A stretch of 6,643 nucleotides of DNA. It comes from an uncultured Oribacterium sp. (lineage in GTDB: Bacteria; Bacillota; Clostridia; Lachnospirales; Lachnospiraceae). The translations under genes were made by a program, and so were the position numbers. Positions 1 through 5,655 of the stretch are shown piece by piece. Below the pieces are notes generated by a model. It was not told where the DNA came from, ran no database searches, and saw only the letters and a list, made by a program, of their open reading frames with translations. Every line of letters begins with the position of its first letter. Within the stretch, counting starts at the first letter, position 1. The stretch is from assembly GCA_938030845.1 (NCBI GenBank), contig CALHIC010000516.1:1-6643 (forward strand). The letters run 5' to 3'.

Positions 1-130
1 GGTTTCCGCCCAGGCGGGAGAAACCGTAAAGATCCCGCTCCCTGCAGAGAGCGCTTCCGGAGCTGAGAAAAATCAGGCAAAGCCAAAGAGCGGTTATGTA
101 ACCTTGTATGAAATGGAGTCCGAGTCCTAA
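1..130 (+). CDS. C-terminal end of an unidentified upstream protein (5' truncated)
   Basis: The frame starting at base 2 is open from the window edge to TAA at 128-130, giving 42 codons; the other two + frames hit stops early (TAA near 27, TGA near 64). The visible tail begins VSAQAGETVKIPLP and ends SGYVTLYEMESES. It is hydrophilic, with a middle part rich in Ala, Lys, Glu and Ser that looks like a flexible linker, then a short possible strand (SGYVTLYEM). I recognise no family. Codon use resembles the genes that follow. The last codons contain a GAGTCC tandem duplication (116-127) that is also part of a hairpin-capable sequence at the stop. The gene is about 200 nt upstream of potA, which has its own promoter, so it is probably a separate transcription unit. 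Confidence 0.7.
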   Translation, partial: VSAQAGETVKIPLPAESASGAEKNQAKPKSGYVTLYEMESES

Positions 131-145
131 AAGGACTTAAACTCC
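115..145 (+). other. Hairpin-capable sequence around the stop codon of the upstream gene
   Basis: AGTCCT (123-128) and AGGACT (132-137) form a perfect 6-bp stem with a 3-nt loop. It is flanked by GGAGT (115-119) and ACTCC (141-145), which extend the stem across a symmetric 3x3 internal loop. The T of the stop codon is in the stem. There is no clear U-run after it (TAAGATATCTAAAG follows), so it is not a classical intrinsic terminator. It may stabilise the 3' end or act as a weak or factor-assisted terminator. Confidence 0.4.
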
Positions 146-190
146 TAAGATATCTAAAGTTTATAAAGCTGATAAAGCTTCTAAAATCCC
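128..190 (+). repeat. Degenerate 9-nt periodic array of in-frame TAA stop triplets
   Basis: TAA or TAA-like triplets occur at 128, 137 (TTA), 146, 155, 164, 173 and 182, exactly 9 nt apart. The 155, 164 and 173 units begin TAAAG, and ATAAAGCT is repeated exactly at 163-170 and 172-179. All of these triplets fall in the frame of the upstream gene, with an extra TGA at 170. It reads as a decayed tandem repeat starting at the gene's stop codon. Function is unknown. Confidence 0.5.
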
Positions 191-200
191 ATCTTGAAGT

Positions 201-224
201 CTAACGAAATATCGCTAACGAAAT
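201..224 (+). repeat. 10-bp direct repeat CTAACGAAAT upstream of the potA promoter
   Basis: CTAACGAAAT occurs at 201-210 and again at 215-224, period 14 nt. It lies about 17-40 nt upstream of the -35 region, where an activator or UP-element-type site would sit. The second copy runs into the inverted repeat GAAATTT (220-226) / AAATTTC (234-240). A role as an operator is inference from position only. Confidence 0.4.
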
Positions 225-240
225 TTCCTTCGTAAATTTC

Positions 241-268
241 TTGTATTTGCGTTCATTTTTGATACAAT
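241..268 (+). promoter_or_regulatory. Probable sigma-A promoter of the potABCD operon
   Basis: The -10 element TACAAT (263-268) is preceded by TG at 260-261, giving an extended -10 of the form TGnTACAAT. A weak -35, TTGTAT (241-246), lies 16 nt upstream. Extended -10 promoters commonly tolerate a poor -35. The expected transcript start near 275 gives a leader of about 55-60 nt before potA. The upstream flank is AT-rich and contains inverted and direct repeats. Confidence 0.65.
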
Positions 269-272
269 GAAC
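251..272 (+). promoter_or_regulatory. 22-bp dyad spanning the -10 element (candidate operator)
   Basis: GTTCATT (251-257) and AATGAAC (266-272) form a perfect 7-bp inverted repeat with an 8-bp spacer. The dyad covers the whole -10 hexamer, so a dimeric repressor bound there would block RNA polymerase. Polyamine transport operons in Clostridia are often regulated, but no regulator gene is visible in this window. The call rests on symmetry and position. Confidence 0.4.
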
Positions 273-275
273 ACG

Positions 276-307
276 TTGCTCTTTTTTGGGAAAAAAGAAA
301 AGGGCAA
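276..307 (+). promoter_or_regulatory. Leader hairpin just upstream of the potA ribosome binding site
   Basis: The leader can fold TTGCTCTTTTTT (276-287) against AGAAAAGGGCAA (296-307). This gives 12 pairs, two of them G-U, with an 8-nt loop. A competing smaller form is C-T6 (281-287) with A6-G (291-297) and a 3-nt loop. The U-rich arm could also pair with the purine-rich ribosome binding site at 314-322, about nine pairs with several wobbles, so two mutually exclusive folds are possible. Regulation by this structure is inference. Confidence 0.4.
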
Positions 308-314
308 AATACTA

Positions 315-323
315 AGAAGGGGG
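315..323 (+). promoter_or_regulatory. Ribosome binding site of potA
   Basis: AGAAGGGGG precedes the gene; AAGGGGG (317-323) differs from AAGGAGG at one base. It lies 5 nt from an out-of-frame ATG at 329 and 10 nt from the TTG at 334 that opens the potA frame. It therefore favours the ATG on spacing, while only the TTG gives the protein. The same AAGGGGG motif precedes the lactonase gene. Confidence 0.6.
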
Positions 324-328
324 TTTTT

Positions 329-349
329 ATGAGTTGGAAAAAACGCTGA
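329..349 (+). other. Six-codon minimal ORF (MSWKKR) overlapping the potA start
   Basis: ATG at 329 reads six codons and stops at TGA 347-349, in the frame one base off potA. It has better Shine-Dalgarno spacing than the TTG start of potA, which lies inside it. It may be a decoy start that lowers potA translation. Alternatively it may be the original potA start: one added A in the A6 run at 338-343 would join MSWKK to the potA frame at TLIDLKG. Confidence 0.25.
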
Positions 350-1416
350 TTGATTTAAAAGGAATTACCAAGACATTTGACGGAGAGCTGATCTTAGATG
401 ATTTGAATTTATCTATTCGGGAGAACAGCTTTGTGACCTTACTGGGACCCTCCGGATGTGGAAAGACCACCACATTACGGATTATCGGAGGCTTTACCCA
501 GCCGGACAAGGGACAGGTCTTATTTGACGGACAGGATATCACCGGATTGCCGGCCAACAAGCGGCAGCTGAATACGGTATTCCAGAAGTACGCCCTGTTT
601 CCCCACATGAATATTGCAGAGAATATTGCCTTCGGTCTTCGGATTAAGAAGATGTCGGAAAGCTATATTCGAGAGAAGATTCAATACGCCTTAAAGCTGG
701 TGAATCTGCAAGGCTATGAGAAACGTTCTGTGGATTCCCTATCGGGAGGACAGCAACAGAGAATCGCCATTGCCAGAGCTATAGTGAATGAACCCAGAGT
801 ACTTTTATTGGACGAACCCCTGGGGGCTTTAGACTTAAAGCTTAGGCAGGAGATGCAATATGAGCTTATCCGTTTGAAAAATGAATTGGGCATTACCTTT
901 TTATATGTCACCCATGATCAGGAAGAGGCCTTGACCATGTCGGATTATGTGGTGGTAATGAATCAGGGTTATATTCAACAAGCAGGAAGCCCGGAACAAA
1001 TCTATAACGAACCGGAAAATGCATTTGTAGCTGACTTTATCGGAGACTCCAACATTGTCCCCGGCGTAATGCTGGAGGACCGTTTGGTGCGTATTTTTGG
1101 TGCCAACTTCCCTTGTATAGATGAGGGATTTGGAAAAAATACCCCTGTGGATGTGGTGATTCGTCCGGAGGACGTGGAAATCCTGGAAGAGGGAGACGAT
1201 CGTGCGATTCTGAAGGGAACCATGACCCACATCATTTTCAAGGGAGAAATATACGAGATGGAATGTACCACGGAGGATGGCTTCGAGTGGCTGGTACACT
1301 CCACGGAAATGCATGAGCCGGGGAAAAAGGTGGGGACTTATGTGCGTCCCTCCAATATTCAGATTATGAATAAGCCCGAGTCTGAAGACGAGGAGGCATT
1401 GGGCATTGAAGAATAA
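334..1416 (+). CDS. potA: Spermidine/putrescine import ABC transporter, ATP-binding subunit PotA
   Basis: This is the cytoplasmic ATPase that powers polyamine uptake through PotB-PotC. At 360 residues it has the family's usual length. Visible motifs are Walker [10 protein letters not shown] (38-46, Lys44), Q-loop Gln84, ABC signature LSGGQQQR (136-143), Walker B VLLLDEP (156-162, Glu161), D-loop LGALD (163-167) and H-loop His194. From about residue 235 a TOBE-type regulatory domain follows, with IRPED at 276-280. The tail is acidic ([12 protein letters not shown]). The start is TTG at 334: it gives [18 protein letters not shown], which aligns from the first residue with PotA N-termini as I know them, and no in-frame ATG lies upstream. 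An out-of-frame ATG at 329 is better spaced from the ribosome binding site. The gene overlaps potB by 11 nt. Related ATPases for other small cations or iron are possible, but the neighbouring PotD settles the assignment. Confidence 0.95.
   Translation: MEKTLIDLKGITKTFDGELILDDLNLSIRENSFVTLLGPSGCGKTTTLRIIGGFTQPDKGQVLFDGQDITGLPANKRQLNTVFQKYALFPHMNIAENIAFGLRIKKMSESYIREKIQYALKLVNLQGYEKRSVDSLSGGQQQRIAIARAIVNEPRVLLLDEPLGALDLKLRQEMQYELIRLKNELGITFLYVTHDQEEALTMSDYVVVMNQGYIQQAGSPEQIYNEPENAFVADFIGDSNIVPGVMLEDRLVRIFGANFPCIDEGFGKNTPVDVVIRPEDVEILEEGDDRAILKGTMTHIIFKGEIYEMECTTEDGFEWLVHSTEMHEPGKKVGTYVRPSNIQIMNKPESEDEEALGIEE
1391..1396 (+). promoter_or_regulatory. Ribosome binding site fixing the TTG start of potB
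   Basis: A perfect AGGAGG lies inside the 3' end of potA, 9 nt before TTG at 1406. The next in-frame ATG (1454) would remove part of the first membrane segment, so the TTG is the supported start. Confidence 0.75.
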
Positions 1417-2224
1417 AGGAACAAGGCTTCTGGCCGCCCCCTATCTGATCTGGATGGGTGGATTTATTGTGATACCCTTACTTTTGGTTTGGTACTATGC
1501 CTTTACAGACAAGACCGGTGCATTTACTTTAGACAACTTAACAAAGATTTTTTTGTGGGAGAACTACAAGCCCCTGTATCTGGCGGTGCTTCTCTCCCTT
1601 TGCAGTACCCTTTTATGCTTCCTTTTGGCCTTCCCCTTAGCCATGGTGCTTCGGAACAAAAAGGTGGGAAAGGGTTCTTTTGTGGCCTTTATTTTTATCC
1701 TGCCCATGTGGATGAACTCTCTGCTTAGAATTCTGGCATGGCAGACTCTTTTGGAGCGAAAGGGCGTTTTAAATGAGATTTTGTTGGCTCTGCATTTACC
1801 TACCCAGAGCCTAATCAACACCCCCTATGCCATTATTTTGGGTATGGTTTACGACTTCCTGCCCTTTATGATTTTGCCTATCTACAACACCTTAAGCAAA
1901 ATCGATGACAATACCATCAATGCCGCCTACGACCTTGGGGCCAGCTTTTTCACCACCCTCTTTCGGGTGATTTTGCCCCTGTCCATTCCCGGCATTGTGT
2001 CCGGCGTGACCATGGTTTTTGTGCCGGCTCTCACCACCTTCGCCATTTCCAACATTCTTGGAGGCGGCAAGATTTTCCTCATCGGAAATGTCATCGAGCA
2101 GGAATTTACGGTCAATTCCAACTGGAACGTGGGCTCGGGACTGTCCATGATTCTGATGGTCTTCATCATCGCTTCCATGGCCATACTGTCCCGCTATGAC
2201 AACGGAGAGGGGGCGATTTTCTAA
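1406..2224 (+). CDS. potB: Spermidine/putrescine ABC transporter permease PotB
   Basis: This is one of the two integral membrane subunits forming the polyamine channel. The 272 residues show six hydrophobic segments, at about 9-31, 57-82, 91-112, 139-160, 187-212 and 245-262. The EAA loop that docks onto PotA lies at about 173-192: AAYDLGAS, then [11 protein letters not shown], with the conserved Gly178 and the Leu-Pro at 190-191. The N-terminus ([20 protein letters not shown]) is typical of PotB-type permeases. Translation starts at TTG inside the end of potA, 11 nt overlap, behind a perfect AGGAGG. The stop overlaps the potC start by one base (TAATG). Two successive genes with TTG starts may hold expression below the ATG-started binding protein; this is inference. 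The product is clearly of the PotB/PotH family. Confidence 0.93.
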   Translation: MKNKGTRLLAAPYLIWMGGFIVIPLLLVWYYAFTDKTGAFTLDNLTKIFLWENYKPLYLAVLLSLCSTLLCFLLAFPLAMVLRNKKVGKGSFVAFIFILPMWMNSLLRILAWQTLLERKGVLNEILLALHLPTQSLINTPYAIILGMVYDFLPFMILPIYNTLSKIDDNTINAAYDLGASFFTTLFRVILPLSIPGIVSGVTMVFVPALTTFAISNILGGGKIFLIGNVIEQEFTVNSNWNVGSGLSMILMVFIIASMAILSRYDNGEGAIF

Positions 2225-3021
2225 TGGAAAAGAAATCTGTTCGTATTTTGGAAAATGCCTATCTGGCTTTGGTGGTGCTTTTTCTCTACGCACCCATCTT
2301 CATGCTTACCGCCCTGTCCTTTAATGCGGGAAAGAGCAGAGCCCATTTTACCGGCTTCAGTCTTCGCTGGTATGTGGAAATGTTTCAAAACGAGGACATT
2401 ATGCAGGCTTTGCAAAACACCCTTGTGATTGCCTTTTTGTCCGCCCTGATTGCCACCATTCTGGGCACCATGGCGGCGGTGGCTCTTCGGAAAATGAAGG
2501 TGCTTCCCAGAAGTCTGATTATCGGTGTCAGCAATGTGCCTATGCTGAATGCGGATATTGTAACAGGTATCTCTTTGATGCTTTGCTTTATTGCCTTTAA
2601 AATTAGCCTGGGCTTTCAGACCATTTTGATTTCCCATATTACCTTTAATCTGCCCTACGTGCTTTTGTCCGTTTTGCCCAAGCTTCGGCAGAGTTCGGAG
2701 GTTAGCTATGAGGCGGCATTGGATCTTGGAGCAAAGCCCCTCTATGCCTTTTTCAAGGTGGTGCTTCCGGACATTATGCCGGGAGTTTTGTCCGGCTTTT
2801 TGCTGGCATTTACTATGAGTCTGGACGACTTTATCATTACCCACTTTACCAGAGGTGCCGGCATCAATACCATTTCCACCCTGGTCTATGCGGAGGTCAG
2901 AAAGGGAATCAACCCCAGTATGTATGCACTTTCCACTTTGATTTTCGTTACGGTTTTTATCATCCTTTTAATCGCTAATTTTGCCCCGAGCTTTATGGGA
3001 AGAAAGGAGGAAAAGGCATGA
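2224..3021 (+). CDS. potC: Spermidine/putrescine ABC transporter permease PotC
   Basis: This is the second membrane subunit, pairing with PotB to form the translocation path. The 265 residues contain six hydrophobic segments at about 12-32, 64-88, 97-124, 132-152, 181-206 and 236-255. The EAA motif is better conserved than in PotB: EAALDLGAKPLYAFFKVVLP at 163-182, followed by MPGVLSGF. SLDDFIITHFTRG (199-211) matches the conserved segment of PotC/PotI proteins. The ATG shares its first base with the potB stop (TAATG), and a G-rich site GGAGAGGGGG (2204-2213) lies 10 nt upstream, so translation is probably coupled. The C-terminal codons (MGRKEEKA) double as the perfect Shine-Dalgarno site for potD, and the stop overlaps potD as ATGA. 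Confidence 0.94.
   Translation: MEKKSVRILENAYLALVVLFLYAPIFMLTALSFNAGKSRAHFTGFSLRWYVEMFQNEDIMQALQNTLVIAFLSALIATILGTMAAVALRKMKVLPRSLIIGVSNVPMLNADIVTGISLMLCFIAFKISLGFQTILISHITFNLPYVLLSVLPKLRQSSEVSYEAALDLGAKPLYAFFKVVLPDIMPGVLSGFLLAFTMSLDDFIITHFTRGAGINTISTLVYAEVRKGINPSMYALSTLIFVTVFIILLIANFAPSFMGRKEEKA
3001..3010 (+). promoter_or_regulatory. Near-ideal ribosome binding site of potD inside the end of potC
   Basis: AGAAAGGAGG is complementary to the 16S anti-Shine-Dalgarno along its full length and lies 7 nt before ATG 3018. It is the strongest ribosome binding site in the operon, which fits a need for excess binding protein. It also fixes the start of PotD despite its long N-terminus. Confidence 0.8.
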
Positions 3022-4241
3022 TGAAAAATTATGAAAAGGATTCTGAAAAGAATCTTTGGAGCAACTCGGGAGAGCGTGCAGGAAAGCTTGTAAGTAAGGC
3101 CGCACAAAAAAAGCTAAGAAAGCTTTTTCTGCCTCTGGCAGCAGGCTTAATGCTTCTTTTCAGCGCCCTGCTTTTGTCCTCCTGCGGACCGAAGGAGGCG
3201 GAGTCCACAGAGAGTCCGGAGGGAGAGGGTCAAAGCAAGACGGACAATGTAGTCAATGTCTATAACTGGGGAGAGTATATCGACCCGGAGGTGATTACGG
3301 AATTTCAGCAGGAAACCGGCATCAAAGTGGTTTACGATATGTTTGAAACCAACGAGGAAATGTATCCTGTCATCGAGGCGGGGGGAGTGCTGTATGATGC
3401 GGTTTGCCCCTCGGATTACATGATTGAGAAGATGATGCAGAACCATCTTTTGGCGGAAATCGACTTTAAGAACATTCCCAATATCAAGGAAATCGGAAAA
3501 GAATATATGGAAATGTGTGCGGAGTTCGATCCGGGAAATCGCTACATGGTACCCTATACCACGGGAACCGTAGGCATTCTGTATAACAAAAGAATGCTGG
3601 ATGAGCTGGGCGTGCCTTATCCTACCAAGTGGGCGGATCTTTGGAATCCGAAGCTGAAGGGAGAAATCCTGATGCAGGATTCCGTCCGGGATGCCTTTAT
3701 GGTGGCGTTGAAGAAGGAAGGCCACTCCATGAACACCGTGGATGACAAGGAGTTGGATGAGGCCATGAAGGATTTAATTGCCCAGAAGCCCTTGGTACAG
3801 GCTTATGTGGTGGATCAGGTCAGAGACAAGATGATCGGAGAAGAGGCGGCGGTAGGCGTCATTTACTCCGGAGAAATCCTCTATGTGCAGGGAGAGCTGG
3901 AAGGCACGGACGTGGAAGTGGACTATGTGATTCCGGAGGAAGGCACCAACCTGTGGGTAGACGGTTGGGTAATTCCCAAGAACGCCAAGCATAAGGAAAA
4001 TGCGGAAAAATGGATTAATTTCCTCTGCCGTCCGGATATTGCGGCGAAGAATTTCGAGTACATCACCTACACCACCCCAAACGTAGGCGCCTTGAAGCTT
4101 CTTTCGCCGGAATATACGGAAAATAAAGCGGTATTTCCGGATATGGCGGAGGTTTTGAAAAAGGGAGAGGTCTTCAGCTATCTGGGAGAACAGGACGAAG
4201 CCAAGTACAATGACCGTTGGAAGAAAATCAAAGTGTCCTAA
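3018..4241 (+). CDS. potD: Spermidine/putrescine-binding lipoprotein PotD
   Basis: This is the extracellular solute-binding protein, lipid-anchored, that delivers polyamine to PotBC. The lipobox LLSSC puts the modified cysteine at residue 56 of 407, after a hydrophobic stretch at 36-53. The n-region is unusually long, about 35 charged residues. An acidic linker (57-77) leads to the PotD fold. Against E. coli PotD from memory, ligand-site residues appear at Trp84, Glu86 and Tyr87 (NWGEY), Ser132 and Tyr134 (PSDY), Trp313 and Asp315 (LWVDGW), and Tyr351 (TYTTPN). The acidic pair of E. coli (Asp168, Glu171) aligns with Ser222 and Asp225 (QDSVRD), and Trp229 with Tyr283 (YSGE), a change that could shift preference between putrescine and spermidine. 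The start is ATG 3018, 7 nt from AGAAAGGAGG, overlapping potC by 4 nt. The last codons and stop are duplicated just downstream, and a terminator follows. Confidence 0.94.
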   Translation: MMKNYEKDSEKNLWSNSGERAGKLVSKAAQKKLRKLFLPLAAGLMLLFSALLLSSCGPKEAESTESPEGEGQSKTDNVVNVYNWGEYIDPEVITEFQQETGIKVVYDMFETNEEMYPVIEAGGVLYDAVCPSDYMIEKMMQNHLLAEIDFKNIPNIKEIGKEYMEMCAEFDPGNRYMVPYTTGTVGILYNKRMLDELGVPYPTKWADLWNPKLKGEILMQDSVRDAFMVALKKEGHSMNTVDDKELDEAMKDLIAQKPLVQAYVVDQVRDKMIGEEAAVGVIYSGEILYVQGELEGTDVEVDYVIPEEGTNLWVDGWVIPKNAKHKENAEKWINFLCRPDIAAKNFEYITYTTPNVGALKLLSPEYTENKAVFPDMAEVLKKGEVFSYLGEQDEAKYNDRWKKIKVS

Positions 4242-4289
4242 ACCCTATTTGAAAAAAGATCAAAGTGTCCTAAATCCTATTTGAAAAAA
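4227..4289 (+). repeat. Tandem duplication of the potD 3' end (two 31-nt copies, period 32)
   Basis: The copies at 4227-4257 and 4259-4289 are identical except for one C/T change (AACCC versus AATCC). Each begins ATCAAAGTGTCCTAA, the last codons and stop of potD, and ends in TTTGAAAAAA. The second copy is out of frame and lies after the stop, so it is a non-coding remnant. The single mismatch suggests a recent event. Confidence 0.85.
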
Positions 4290-4300
4290 ATCTGACAGAA

Positions 4301-4347
4301 CCCCTCTTTATGGAGAAAGTCCATAGGGAGGGGATTTTTCTATTCTT
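4301..4347 (+). terminator. Intrinsic terminator of the potABCD operon
   Basis: CCCCTCTTTATGGA (4301-4314) pairs with TCCATAGGGAGGGG (4320-4333). The stem is 14 pairs, two of them G-U, around the 5-nt loop GAAAG. It is followed by ATTTTTCTATTCTT. The GC-rich stem base with an immediate U-run is the classical form. It lies about 60 nt after the potD stop and separates the operon from the lactonase-aroC unit. Confidence 0.92.
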
Positions 4348-4365
4348 AGAAATTTTAGAAAAGCT

Positions 4366-4393
4366 TTTTATTCGGAAAATTTTTTGCTAAAAT
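4366..4393 (+). promoter_or_regulatory. Probable promoter of the lactonase-aroC unit
   Basis: TAAAAT (4388-4393) preceded by TG at 4385-4386 forms an extended -10, as in the potA promoter. The -35 is poor: TTTTAT at 4366-4371 with 16-nt spacing. The upstream flank is very AT-rich, with a perfect palindrome AAAAGCTTTT at 4359-4368. Transcription from here would begin near 4400 and place the minisatellite inside a leader of about 180 nt. Confidence 0.45.
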
Positions 4394-4420
4394 AGGGGCG
4401 TTTAGAAACAGCGGAATTCT

Positions 4421-4572
4421 TTGCAGGAAGAAAGCGGCCGGGTGTAGCAAGAAAGCCGGCGGTATATAGCAAGAAAGTCGCTTGCGTGTAGCAGGAAAAT
4501 CGGCTACGTGTAGCAAAAAGTCGGCTGCGTGTAGCAAAAAAGTCGACTGCGTGTAGCAAAAAGGCAAAAGGG
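4421..4572 (+). repeat. Degenerate 21-24 nt minisatellite in the lactonase leader
   Basis: About six tandem units, with a decayed unit in front, start at 4442, 4462, 4486, 4508, 4529 and 4551 (lengths 20, 24, 22, 21, 22 and a partial last unit). The core is GTGTAGCAAAAAAGTCG followed by a variable G/C-rich end (GCTGC, GCTAC, ACTGC). The two units nearest the gene are the most alike; distal ones are more diverged. Junctions such as GCTACGTGTAGC (4503-4514) can form 5-bp hairpins with tiny loops. The final unit runs into the AAGGGGG ribosome binding site. There are no spacers, so it is not a CRISPR array. The reverse complement has long stop-free frames with a heptad-like pattern (LLHAADF), which appears to be an effect of the 21-nt period. 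Confidence 0.8.
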
Positions 4573-4574
4573 GG
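4568..4574 (+). promoter_or_regulatory. Ribosome binding site of the lactonase gene
   Basis: AAGGGGG lies 7 nt before ATG 4582, the same variant seen before potA. It directly abuts the last minisatellite unit, so changes in repeat number would alter the RNA immediately upstream of the initiation site. Confidence 0.65.
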
Positions 4575-4581
4575 AAGAAAA

Positions 4582-5652
4582 ATGCGCTCAAAATATGTAG
4601 CATATATCGGTTCTTATTCATATACCGGCTCTGCCAAGGGCATAACCATCTGTGATGTGGATATGGAAAAGGGAAGATTTGAAAAAAGAACAGAGGTGGA
4701 GGTAAACAACTCCTCCTACGTGGCGGTTTCTCCCGATAAAAGAACCCTTTATTCCATTGCGGATGAGGGAATTGTTTCCTTCCGCATTTTGGATAACGGA
4801 AACCTGAGCAAGTTAAATACCAGAAATATCCGCGGAATGCGCGGTTGCCACCTTGCCGTAGACAAGAAAGGGGAATACCTGATGGTGTCCGGCTACCATG
4901 ACGGAAAGTCCACCCTGCTGTCTTTAGAAGCGGATGGTTCTGTAGGCCCGATTGTGGACGGCGTTTATGACCAGGGTATCGGTTCCGTGGCGGAGCGTAC
5001 CTTCCGCCCCCATGTTTCCTGCTCCCGTATGACGGATGACCAGAAGTTCATTTTGGTGGCGGATTTAGGAATAGATCAGGTGAAAATATTTCGTTTCGAC
5101 AAGGCGGATCGGAAGATGCGACAGGTGGATACTTTGCGATGTGAACTGCAATCCGGCCCAAGACATTTCCGTTTCTGCCCGGACAGGAATTACCTCTATC
5201 TTTTGTATGAATTAAAAAATGTAGTGGATGTGTATCATTTTTCCGAGGGAGAGAAGGACTCGGAGGTGAAGCTGGAGAAGCTGCAGACCATTTCCACCCA
5301 TAACGATAAGGAAAACAACCCCTTAATTGCCGCTTGCCAGATGCGTTTTTCTCCGGATCCGGATGCTTCTCATCTTTTTGTGTCCAATGCGGGAATTAAT
5401 ACCATCACCATCTATGACAGAGATAAAGAGACAGGGCTTTTAACCATGAAGGGAAGCCTTCCTATCGCCGGCGAATATCCTAAGGACTTCTGCATTTTCC
5501 CGGATGAAAAGCACCTTGCGGTAGCCAACAATGAAAGCGGTACCATTACCTTTTTCAACATTGATTATGAGCAGGGACTTTTAACCATGTGTGCAAGAGA
5601 GCTGGAAGTGGATGAACCAAACAGCATCTGTATGGTAGAGTGTCGGGGGTAA
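4582..5652 (+). CDS. Seven-bladed beta-propeller lactonase, 6-phosphogluconolactonase-like (YbhE/Pgl type)
   Basis: The 356-residue protein has no signal peptide and is expected in the cytoplasm. It shows the repeated propeller pattern of the lactonase family (Pfam Lactonase): VAVSPDKRTLYSIA (47-60), LAVDKKGEYLMVSG (91-104), FRPHVSCSRMTDD...FILVADLG (141-163), SGPRHFRFCPDRNYLYLLYE (191-210), MRFSPDPDASHLFVSNAG (254-271) and YPKDFCIFPDEKHLAVANNESGTITFF (299-325). The GPRH and P(K/R)DF motifs are hallmarks of this family, whose characterised members include E. coli YbhE/Pgl, which hydrolyses 6-phosphogluconolactone in the oxidative pentose phosphate pathway. Family members can act on other lactones, so the substrate is not certain. 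The ATG at 4582 follows AAGGGGG at 7 nt. aroC starts 3 nt after the stop, so the two are probably co-transcribed. Confidence 0.85.
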   Translation: MRSKYVAYIGSYSYTGSAKGITICDVDMEKGRFEKRTEVEVNNSSYVAVSPDKRTLYSIADEGIVSFRILDNGNLSKLNTRNIRGMRGCHLAVDKKGEYLMVSGYHDGKSTLLSLEADGSVGPIVDGVYDQGIGSVAERTFRPHVSCSRMTDDQKFILVADLGIDQVKIFRFDKADRKMRQVDTLRCELQSGPRHFRFCPDRNYLYLLYELKNVVDVYHFSEGEKDSEVKLEKLQTISTHNDKENNPLIAACQMRFSPDPDASHLFVSNAGINTITIYDRDKETGLLTMKGSLPIAGEYPKDFCIFPDEKHLAVANNESGTITFFNIDYEQGLLTMCARELEVDEPNSICMVECRG

Positions 5653-5655
5653 GGA

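Noticed and set aside
276..307. Transcription terminator or attenuator in the potA leader
   Set aside because: The stem is mostly A-U and is not followed by a U-run, so termination is unlikely; it is kept only as a possible translational element.
131..333. Riboswitch or small RNA gene upstream of potA
   Set aside because: The transcribed leader is only about 55-60 nt from the predicted start, and no known riboswitch core is recognisable in it.
901..1314. Long reverse-strand open frames inside potA
   Set aside because: They are antisense to a fully conserved ABC ATPase, show no recognisable protein pattern and no ribosome binding site. The same applies to antisense frames in potB (1892-2293), potC (2221-2844), potD (3147-3725) and aroC (6012-6392).
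4442..4572. CRISPR array
   Set aside because: Units are directly adjacent, vary in length and sequence, and have no unique spacers; no cas genes are nearby.
4355..4621. Reverse-strand open frames through the minisatellite with heptad-like repeats (LLHAADF, LLHVADF)
   Set aside because: No Shine-Dalgarno site precedes either candidate start; the region upstream of the start near 4559 is pyrimidine-rich on that strand. The frames are open because the 21-22 nt repeat lacks stops in those phases, and they overlap the lactonase start and its promoter.
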